Virus record (IMG/VR): IMGVR_UViG_3300042923_000451
Location: 1-35,171 of that record
Direction: 5' to 3' (one strand)
DNA from: a virus
DNA: 35,171 nucleotides
The notes beneath the pieces are model-generated. The model was not told where the DNA came from. It saw only the letters and a list, made by a program, of their open reading frames with translations, and searched no databases. Position 1 is the stretch's first letter. Every line of letters begins with the position of its first letter. This document shows, in pieces, positions 29,853-35,171 of the stretch. Made by a program: the position numbers and the translations under genes.

Positions 29853-30458
29853 TTAATCCACATATTCGATTTCGGCATGAACTGTATTGGGCTGCTCTAT
29901 AACGGCTGTCAGTATGCTTTGTATAACACCAGTACAAGCTGTGAACCCTTGATTCGTGTACTTCAGCAAACGCCGGGTTGTTGCAACTCCATATGTGAGT
30001 TTGTGAAGTGCCAAACGTCTTCTAGCCAAGTCCCATAAGGAATAGCCACCGCAATACAATGATTCGCCATCATAAGCAAACTGAGAAATGGTAAAGTCAA
30101 ATGAGTCCAATAAAGATTCAACGTTCTTATAAAACCCGATCTTGATAAGTTGAACGATGTAGTTCCCTTCAACACCTTCTACAATATAGGTTTCGTGATG
30201 TTCTGTGGATGCTGTTTTTCGCCCTTTACTTGCTTCTATTTTCTTTCTAAACTCGTTCAGTTGTTCGGGAGACTTGAAGAAGAAATCATAATCAGAAGAT
30301 AACGGATCACCTATCAACGTTCTACGGATTGCACCGCCAGCCAACCAAGGTCCTTCTTCACTGAGTTTTGGCAGTTCTTCCAACACAAGGAATAATTTCA
30401 TTTCTGGAACGTCATTGTTGTATCTTTCAAGAAATTGTTCAAATTTATATTTTTGCAA
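29853..30458 (-). CDS. Poly(A)-polymerase/CCA-adding-type nucleotidyltransferase
   Basis: About 201 residues. 'WLAGGAIRRTLIGDPLSSDYDFFF' (quoted as key parts: Gly41-Gly42, Arg45, Asp56 and Asp58) matches the class II head domain of poly(A) polymerases and tRNA nucleotidyltransferases: GG, a few residues, then D-x-D. The remaining sequence lacks an obvious RNA-binding neck. It could modify RNA or protein by nucleotidyl transfer; the substrate is unknown. TTG at 30458, eight bases after GGAGGT, is the chosen start. It sits behind the MBL hydrolase gene. Confidence 0.78.
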   Translation of the reverse strand: MQKYKFEQFLERYNNDVPEMKLFLVLEELPKLSEEGPWLAGGAIRRTLIGDPLSSDYDFFFKSPEQLNEFRKKIEASKGRKTASTEHHETYIVEGVEGNYIVQLIKIGFYKNVESLLDSFDFTISQFAYDGESLYCGGYSLWDLARRRLALHKLTYGVATTRRLLKYTNQGFTACTGVIQSILTAVIEQPNTVHAEIEYVD

Positions 30459-30459
30459 C

Positions 30460-31209
30460 CTATACAACCTCCATGAAAAAATCTTTTCCCATCATCAAAC
30501 CTTTGCGCCTTAGTTCTCGCATTACAGTTCCCAGAGCCAACGCAGCAAGGTTGTTGCTCTTACTCATATGGGTTAGGTAAATCTGCTCACCCCTGCCCTT
30601 TACAAGCCTTGCCAAAGCCCTTGCAGCAACCATATTGCTTAGATGCCCTATGTCACTTGCAATGCGGGCCTTCACACTTTGCGCATACATCGACATTTGC
30701 AACATATCCGTGTCATGGTTGCATTCAAACACATAGATGCTGCTGTCCATCATGGCTTCAATCATGCTGTCTGTTACGGTTCCAGTGTCCAGGCATATGC
30801 TTAACTTGTGTTCTGCATTCTCGATCACATAGCCAACCGGTTCATAAGCGTCATGGGATACTACAAAAGGGGTTATGACTGTATGTACAGCTGTTGAACA
30901 AGGAACCCCTTCTCCCGCTTTGACGATACGTTTTAGGCTGCCATCTATGCCCTCGATTTCCTTCCATGTGCCTTCTGTGGCCCATACAGGGATCATGTAC
31001 TTGTTAGCTAACACTAGGCCCCTGATATGATCCCCATGCTCATGTGTCACAAAGATTGCTTTGATTTCATGGGGCACAATGTCATTCTGCAATAGAACCT
31101 TTTCAGCTTTGGTTTTGGAAATCCCAATGTCCACCAACAGTTGCGTTTCACCGGACTGAACATAGATCATGTTCCCGTCAGAACCGGAAGCTAGGATTTT
31201 GACTATCAT
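30460..31209 (-). CDS. MBL-fold metallo-hydrolase (WalJ/YycJ-like)
   Basis: About 249 residues with the metallo-beta-lactamase signature 'VTHEHGDH' (His56, His58, Asp60, His61), later Asp ('SICLDTGTVTD') and His ('SDIGHLSN', 'YLTHMSKSN') ligands, and overall similarity to the WalJ/YycJ group. WalJ-like proteins have been proposed to be 5'-3' exonucleases. It lies directly after the Bet gene and is the only nuclease-like gene in the recombination cassette. The ATG at 31209, nine bases after GAGGT, is preferred over the TTG/ATG at 31218/31215. Confidence 0.85.
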   Translation of the reverse strand: MIVKILASGSDGNMIYVQSGETQLLVDIGISKTKAEKVLLQNDIVPHEIKAIFVTHEHGDHIRGLVLANKYMIPVWATEGTWKEIEGIDGSLKRIVKAGEGVPCSTAVHTVITPFVVSHDAYEPVGYVIENAEHKLSICLDTGTVTDSMIEAMMDSSIYVFECNHDTDMLQMSMYAQSVKARIASDIGHLSNMVAARALARLVKGRGEQIYLTHMSKSNNLAALALGTVMRELRRKGLMMGKDFFMEVV

Positions 31210-31214
31210 AGGCA

Positions 31215-32162
31215 TCAAACCTCTTCCATCAGAGAAGCAAGACCGTCACCACCATCAGCAGCCGGCGGTTCATTTAATTCTTCAATCTCCATTTCCATTG
31301 TCTTGATTAGCCCTTTCAGCTTGGCAAGATCCATTGTTCCTTTAACACGCTCTTTCACATATGCGTCAATGTTCTCTTTGCCTTTGATACCCAATGCGGT
31401 CAAGTGCTTCTTCATCGTTTCACGAAGCTTGGCTTCTTCGGTAGGAGTTTGTTGATTTGCTTCTGGTGCTGTTGGTGGTTGTGCAACCTCTCCTTCAACC
31501 ACTTCAGCTGTTATGTCTTTCCTTTCTGCCGGTGGTATATAAGCAGGGATGTTGTCAACGGATGATGTAGAAGCTGAATATTCGTCTTCTGAAATTTCAA
31601 TTCCGAACTGGCGCTTGAAAGCCCGCTTGATTGCATATTTCACAATCATGTCATCAAAGTAGTTCTGCCACATCTTTTGTTGAGCCCCTATGTTGCTTTT
31701 CTTCAGGTGTTCCACTTGATCGGCTGTCACGATGACTAGAATGTTTGGAGAACCTTCACGATAGGCCACGCAGTAAGCCCCTATAGTTGGACCCCTGTTC
31801 GCCATACCTTTGACATTATGAACCACATCACCGGTTGTATAGTCGGCTGAGAATTCGTCATTTGTTCTAACTTCAGCGGCTATGAATCCCTTGTATAGTG
31901 GATTCTTTTTCGCAAGCATTACAATGCCTTCAACGGCAATCTGAATGGACATTTGAGGGCCGTTCTTCTCGCTTTGGTATACGGTGCAGAAGATTTGATT
32001 CAAGAACGGATTCAGACCGGATGCAGCGCACGTTTGCACGAATAATGAGAACTGTTCATTCGTGGTGCCCTTTGCAATTGTGGATTTTAATGTATCAAGT
32101 TCTTTTTCAGTGAAACCAGCAACAACAGCTTGCGTATTAATGTTTGAAAGTTGAGTGGACAT
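31215..32162 (-). CDS. bet: Phage recombination protein Bet (RecT/Redbeta superfamily)
   Basis: A 315-residue single-strand annealing protein. The N-terminal 200 residues carry the Bet pattern ('FTEKELDTLKSTIAKGTTNE', 'CAASGLNPFLNQIFCTVY', 'KNPLYKGFIAAEV', 'YAIKRAFKRQFGIEISEDEY'). The C-terminal part, after a Pro/Thr-rich linker, is a helical domain ending in an acidic 'LASLMEEV' tail that may recruit partners such as host SSB. It promotes annealing during phage recombination and replication. The start is ATG after AGGGGGAACTAATCT. Confidence 0.92.
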   Translation of the reverse strand: MSTQLSNINTQAVVAGFTEKELDTLKSTIAKGTTNEQFSLFVQTCAASGLNPFLNQIFCTVYQSEKNGPQMSIQIAVEGIVMLAKKNPLYKGFIAAEVRTNDEFSADYTTGDVVHNVKGMANRGPTIGAYCVAYREGSPNILVIVTADQVEHLKKSNIGAQQKMWQNYFDDMIVKYAIKRAFKRQFGIEISEDEYSASTSSVDNIPAYIPPAERKDITAEVVEGEVAQPPTAPEANQQTPTEEAKLRETMKKHLTALGIKGKENIDAYVKERVKGTMDLAKLKGLIKTMEMEIEELNEPPAADGGDGLASLMEEV

Positions 32163-32165
32163 AGA

Positions 32166-32372
32166 TTAGTTCCCCCTATTTTGTTTTCTGGAAATATTAG
32201 CTTGCTTGTTACGCTTATTGCGGGCTACACGTTCTTTCGCGGAAATGGAACTCACCCGCTGATGATGATGCTTCTGAACAACAGGCTTCGGTCTGCCCTG
32301 AGTGAGTAGCCCGCCGATGCCTAGCATGGTTGCCAACCCTAACAACAAGCCTGATTTTTTGTTAGACAACAT
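32166..32372 (-). CDS. Small basic protein with an N-terminal membrane helix
   Basis: A 68-residue ORF (MLSNKKSGLLLGLATMLGIG onward) with one hydrophobic segment followed by a very basic tail rich in Lys, Arg and His (KPVVQKHHHQRV). It could be a membrane-anchored nucleic-acid binder. It lies between the ATPase and Bet genes with good ribosome-binding sites on both sides (GGAGGTTTAAACC). No family is recognised. Confidence 0.65.
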   Translation of the reverse strand: MLSNKKSGLLLGLATMLGIGGLLTQGRPKPVVQKHHHQRVSSISAKERVARNKRNKQANISRKQNRGN

Positions 32373-32375
32373 GGT

Positions 32376-33902
32376 TTAAACCTCCAATTTTTCTGTTTTT
32401 GTTTCGACAATCTCAACTTTCAATTCATGGTTTGCGACGCGGGCTTCGATCAATTGCCCCAATGGTGCTGTATAGTTCAAAATGGATTCTGCACAATCCA
32501 CGAACACCGGTACCACAATGTCACTTTGCTGATTCAAAACGTCAATGAGTTCCAGACCGGCCTTTATCTTCTCAGCTGTAGAAAGCTTGCTGTAAGGCTT
32601 GCCATGCATCATAATTTCAAAGTCTGGTTTTATCTCTCCGTCCGTTTTGTTCACTTTAAACAACCTCAACGAAAGGTTGGTGAACAGATCGGATACTTTT
32701 TTTGCTTGCATTTCCGCAGCCTTGGCATGGAATGCTTTCAGAGCATCTAAGACGAAAATTGATTCATTCCTAGATTCTAAGAATTTTTCCTCAGTCTTTT
32801 TGGCTTCGACAACCATATTGCGGGATTGTTCGATTGCCTGGGATTCCTGAAGCATGTTCCGAAGTTCATTCTGACGGTTGTAAAGTGGCTGAAGGTCAAC
32901 CGTTTCTTCAACAGATCCGATGCTGTTTGATTCCTCTTGCAGCTGCTTGAACTCTTTAATCGCGTCATTGATTGCCTTTGCTTGACGGTTTAAGTCTGCT
33001 TGTTTGCTTTGTTCAGCCTTCTCTAATGCTTCCCCCTGTAAATCCTGCCCACATGTCTTGCAAGCACCTTCAACGGGTTCAACTTTGGCTTTTGCGTGGT
33101 TCTCTTTACCTGATGATATAAACACTTTGATTTGATCCATTCGGTTGCTTATTAGGGAAAGCTTTCTATTGACTGTAACGGCTTCCTTCCGTTTCCCTTC
33201 AAACCCCGCAAGTTCTTGTTCAATCTCCCCAATTTCCTTCTGAACCGCTTGAACGTCAATGTTCTTACCATCCGCACGTTGTAGCTGTTCCGTTAACGTC
33301 TTCACACGGCTTTGCTGTGCAATGATATCCTTATCCAACTTTGTTTTGTTTGCCCTGTGAATCTTCTCCAAATCGTCAGGACCGTGTTTCTTGAACAACT
33401 CGCCTAACTTCTCAGACTGTGGCTTTTCCAACTCCTTGAACACTTCCACATTTGCCGGGGCTGTGACATGCTGAAGGATTTGCGCCCGCTGCTCGTCCCA
33501 TTTCTGAGTAAAGAAGTATGATGGATTGAACAAGGTCAAGAATAGGTTCTTGTCAAACATTGATTCAACCGTGGTTTCAAATTCTGTTGCTTTCACGGGA
33601 ACGTCATTGACGATGTAACCGGCTTTGCCTTTCACGATGCTACGACCTAGCAACACGGATTTACCGTCAACATTCATTAGCAGCTTTGCAATCACTTCAT
33701 CGAACTCATAGTTCGTTGGTGTCGGGTCAGTCTTGCTGCCCAACGTGTCGGTTCCGAAAAGAATCCAAGTGATTGCTTCACCTATACTGGATTTACCCGC
33801 GCCATTCGTTCCGCTGATCCGAGTGATTTCTGGGAAGCTCAGTGTTAAATATTTGTGGTTCTTGAAGTTAATTAGGGTCAGACCATCGAAGATGATTTTC
33901 AT
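32376..33902 (-). CDS. SbcC/Rad50-like SMC ATPase with zinc hook
   Basis: A 508-residue ATPase of the Rad50/SbcC type. Walker A is GTNGAGKS (31-38). Two coiled-coil arms (about residues 180-275 and 290-400) flank a zinc-hook CxxC (Cys281, Cys284 in ACKTCGQD). Near the C-terminus 'VVPVFVDCAESI' serves as Walker B. It would tether or open DNA ends for recombination, but no SbcD-like nuclease is next to it. Its ATG overlaps the previous gene (ATGA). An operator-like palindrome (32767-32783) lies within the coding sequence. Confidence 0.9.
   Translation of the reverse strand: MKIIFDGLTLINFKNHKYLTLSFPEITRISGTNGAGKSSIGEAITWILFGTDTLGSKTDPTPTNYEFDEVIAKLLMNVDGKSVLLGRSIVKGKAGYIVNDVPVKATEFETTVESMFDKNLFLTLFNPSYFFTQKWDEQRAQILQHVTAPANVEVFKELEKPQSEKLGELFKKHGPDDLEKIHRANKTKLDKDIIAQQSRVKTLTEQLQRADGKNIDVQAVQKEIGEIEQELAGFEGKRKEAVTVNRKLSLISNRMDQIKVFISSGKENHAKAKVEPVEGACKTCGQDLQGEALEKAEQSKQADLNRQAKAINDAIKEFKQLQEESNSIGSVEETVDLQPLYNRQNELRNMLQESQAIEQSRNMVVEAKKTEEKFLESRNESIFVLDALKAFHAKAAEMQAKKVSDLFTNLSLRLFKVNKTDGEIKPDFEIMMHGKPYSKLSTAEKIKAGLELIDVLNQQSDIVVPVFVDCAESILNYTAPLGQLIEARVANHELKVEIVETKTEKLEV
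32767..32783. promoter_or_regulatory. Operator-like palindrome inside the ATPase gene, site F
   Basis: TTCCTAG-ATT-CTAAGAA, one change from the consensus, with an A/T spacer. It lies within the coiled-coil coding part, far from a start codon, about 1.9 kb into the early transcript, and so could work as a stop site for elongating polymerase. Confidence 0.55.
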
Positions 33903-34222
33903 TTGCTCACCTCGTATTTCACATCTTCAAAGAACTCACTAAGGAGATAAGCGCAGCCAGCTTCTTTGTGTTCGTGCTTTGGCTCCCAAGATGCCATAAC
34001 TGCTTTCAAATGACGTAATGCTTTTTGAGTTTCAATGCCTTCTTTTGGCTTCCATTCACATTTCTTAAGTCCTCGATAAAACCAATCGGTAACAACTTTG
34101 TTCCACTTCGTTTTACCGTCCCTAAATTCTTCAGGAATGCTTGCAAATTCCGGTAAAAGTTTGCTCATGTCACCACCAAAGGCAAGATCAGCATTTGTTA
34201 CTTCTTGTATTTTAATCTGCAT
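33899..34222 (-). CDS. Conserved early phage protein, 107 residues
   Basis: Begins MQIKIQEVTNADLAFGGDMS; 'LLPEFASIPEEFRDGKTKWN' and 'LKAVMASWEPKHEHKEAGCA' are well-ordered segments that I associate with proteins found next to recombination ATPases in other Bacillales phages, without a known role. The start is ATG behind AAAAGGAGCC. Confidence 0.72.
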   Translation of the reverse strand: MQIKIQEVTNADLAFGGDMSKLLPEFASIPEEFRDGKTKWNKVVTDWFYRGLKKCEWKPKEGIETQKALRHLKAVMASWEPKHEHKEAGCAYLLSEFFEDVKYEVSK

Positions 34223-34252
34223 ATGTTACGGCTCCTTTTCCTTTTATTGAAC

Positions 34253-34369
34253 TTACCTTGCAAGATCAGCGATAAAACAAAGACCAACATAAGCGACTAA
34301 GCCAACAACAACGAACGAAGCAGAAGTTGCAAAAACCATGAAATAATCAAATGCTGAGACTTTTTCCAT
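34253..34369 (-). CDS. 38-residue membrane peptide
   Basis: Begins MEKVSAFDYFMVFATSASFV and continues VVGLVAYVGLCFIADLAR, one long membrane helix. It starts within the end of the HTH gene (23-base overlap) behind AAGGAAGGGTG. No family is recognised; the strong ribosome-binding site and coupling favour a real gene. Confidence 0.55.
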   Translation of the reverse strand: MEKVSAFDYFMVFATSASFVVVGLVAYVGLCFIADLAR

Positions 34370-34583
34370 CCGTTTCACCCTTCCTTTGTTTGCTTTCTAA
34401 CCAAGCAAAGAAACTGTCTCGAAGTACACGCTTATTGCCGTTCAACTTATCAAGTGCGGGAAAGTCAGTCAGTTTGAACATTTCGTAAGCTGTGCTTTGA
34501 GCTACACCCATAATTTCAGCAACATGTTTCACTGACAAAACAACTGGGTACACCTCTTTATGGTTGAAATTCTCAGTTGCCAA
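34347..34583 (-). CDS. Excisionase-type HTH protein
   Basis: A 78-residue protein with a MerR/excisionase winged HTH ('VLSVKHVAEIMGVAQSTAYE', residues about 15-34, then 'DFPALDKLNGNKRVLRDSFFAWLES'). It is the first gene of the leftward early operon, as Xis or Cro-like genes often are. The start is TTG seven bases after a near-perfect AAAGGAGGTG. Its promoter is at 34679-34707 and carries the repressor operators. It may act as an excisionase or as an early regulator. Confidence 0.82.
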   Translation of the reverse strand: MATENFNHKEVYPVVLSVKHVAEIMGVAQSTAYEMFKLTDFPALDKLNGNKRVLRDSFFAWLESKQRKGETDGKSLSI

Positions 34584-34607
34584 GATTTTTCACCTCCTTT
34601 ACAATAT

Positions 34608-34624
34608 TTCTTAGAAACTATGAA
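34608..34624. promoter_or_regulatory. Operator-like palindrome, site G
   Basis: TTCTTAG-AAA-CTATGAA, one change from the consensus. It lies in the transcribed leader of the early operon, 25 bases upstream of the TTG start, downstream of the early promoter. Confidence 0.65.
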
Positions 34625-34650
34625 ACCTGTTGTTTAATTCTGCGTATGTT

Positions 34651-34667
34651 TTCTTAGATTCATAGAA
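34651..34667. promoter_or_regulatory. Operator-like palindrome, site H
   Basis: TTCTTAG-ATT-CATAGAA, with a perfect left half-site and two changes in the right one. It lies just downstream of the -10 of the early promoter, around the expected transcription start. Confidence 0.6.
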
Positions 34668-34678
34668 TCCGTGAGATA

Positions 34679-34707
34679 ATCATAATTCTTAGATACTACG
34701 AAGTCAA
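34679..34707 (-). promoter_or_regulatory. Leftward early promoter
   Basis: On the minus strand TTGACT (34702-34707) and TATGAT (34679-34684) are separated by exactly 17 bases, a strong sigma-A promoter. It drives the early operon starting with the excisionase-type gene at 34583. The spacer is filled by operator site I. Confidence 0.85.
34686..34702. promoter_or_regulatory. Operator palindrome in the early promoter spacer, site I
   Basis: TTCTTAG-ATA-CTACGAA, one change from the consensus. It covers the whole spacer of the early promoter and the last base of its -35, so repressor binding would directly exclude RNA polymerase. Confidence 0.75.
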
Positions 34708-34745
34708 CTCTATTTTTCGGTTTATTCAATGTTTTTACGAATACT

Positions 34746-34762
34746 TTCTATGATTCTAGGAA
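34746..34762. promoter_or_regulatory. Operator-like palindrome near the repressor promoter, site J
   Basis: TTCTATG-ATT-CTAGGAA, the most divergent copy (three changes). It overlaps the expected -35 position of a GATAAT -10 (34778-34783) in front of the repressor gene and so may give negative autoregulation. Confidence 0.5.
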
Positions 34763-34842
34763 ATTCTTATAAAAGGTGATAATCTGTATCAGTGGATATA
34801 ACGCTGATGTGAGGTAAAGTGACAAATTGGAGGGAATTAAGG

Positions 34843-35171
34843 ATGGATCAGGATTTGGCAAGCCGCTTGACTGCCGCAAGAAAAAGAAAAAACCTGAGTC
34901 AAGTTCAGGTTAAGTCAAGAACGGGGATAAATAATAAAACCCTGAGTGGTTATGAAAGAGGAATTAGTGAACCTGATGCTGAGACTCTTGTCACTTTAGC
35001 CAATCTTTATGAAGTGTCTGTGGATTGGCTATATGGCAATCAGCAAGATACGAAAAAATTCATTGAAGATGTTCAGCGTGAAATGCCAATACAGGAATTA
35101 CAATCACGCTATGAGTTGTTGACTTTAGACGGAGAAGTTATGGATAAAAAAGAATTTGAAGATGCTATTGC
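34843..35171 (+). CDS. XRE-family repressor (cI-like), partial at the right edge
   Basis: The first 109 residues of an XRE/HTH_3 regulator; the 3' end lies outside. The HTH takes up residues about 8-62 (LTAARKRKNLSQVQVKSRTG, then 'NNKTLSGYERGISEPDAETL'), with the typical 'VSVDWLYGN' end. A helical, charged linker follows; a C-terminal dimerisation domain would be beyond the edge. It is divergent from the early operon with four palindromes in between, the hallmark of a lysogeny repressor. The start is ATG eight bases after GGAGGG, with a GATAAT -10 at 34778-34783. Confidence 0.9.
   Translation, partial: MDQDLASRLTAARKRKNLSQVQVKSRTGINNKTLSGYERGISEPDAETLVTLANLYEVSVDWLYGNQQDTKKFIEDVQREMPIQELQSRYELLTLDGEVMDKKEFEDAI

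Noticed and set aside
34584-34842. Attachment site in the immunity region
   Set aside because: No integrase gene or core-type direct repeat is visible in the window; the repeats there are explained by operators.
1-35171. CRISPR arrays, insertion sequences, rRNA or tRNA genes
   Set aside because: No regularly spaced repeats, transposase-like proteins, terminal inverted repeats or RNA gene patterns were seen.

Overview
The window is most of a temperate siphovirus genome, probably an integrated prophage, from a Gram-positive host of the Bacillales (a Paenibacillus- or Brevibacillus-like host is my best guess, not proven). The reasons are strong AGGAGGTG ribosome-binding sites, abundant TTG starts, an XkdX protein, an ArpU-type late regulator, a YolD-like protein under a Bacillus-type LexA box, and a complete HK97-type head with a Dit/Tal siphophage tail. 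Both genome ends lie outside the window; no integrase is visible. Nearly everything is on the minus strand, so the biological order runs from right to left.

Right edge (34.2-35.2 kb): immunity region. A cI-like XRE repressor is on the plus strand, an excisionase-like HTH gene on the minus strand, and between them lie four copies of a 17-bp palindrome, one filling exactly the spacer of the leftward early promoter. 24-34 kb: early genes for recombination (SbcC/Rad50-like ATPase with zinc hook, Bet annealing protein, MBL-fold hydrolase), a poly(A)-polymerase-type nucleotidyltransferase, YopX, replication initiator, DnaB-like helicase, MazG-like pyrophosphohydrolase, RuvC-like resolvase and a C5-cytosine methyltransferase. 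20.6-23.4 kb: small acidic and membrane proteins, the ArpU late regulator, a decayed XF1762-family gene, a LexA-controlled YolD-like gene and a long structured gap.

11-20.6 kb: packaging and head genes in canonical order: HNH nuclease, a Cys-rich small protein, terminase small and large subunits, a small membrane protein, portal, ClpP-like protease, HK97 capsid, connector, adaptor, gp10, tail completion and major tail protein. 4.9-11 kb: tail assembly chaperones joined by a -1 frameshift, tape measure, Dit, a large fibre/receptor-binding protein, a small ORF and XkdX. 1.2-4.8 kb: Tal-like tail protein, holin and amidase, ending in a strong terminator. 0-1.2 kb: small accessory genes including a ribbon-helix-helix regulator.

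The most interesting observation is a family of about ten 17-bp palindromes (TTCTTAG-N3-CTAAGAA, spacer always A/T only) scattered over the whole window: in the immunity region, in front of several genes, and inside two early coding sequences. This looks like a dispersed repressor-operator or 'stoperator' network. Other notable points: the Tal-like gene has no ATG/GTG/TTG at the start of its conserved N-terminus (AUU or AUC is the only candidate), hairpin terminators follow the high-copy structural genes, and the recombination cassette lacks a recognisable exonuclease.
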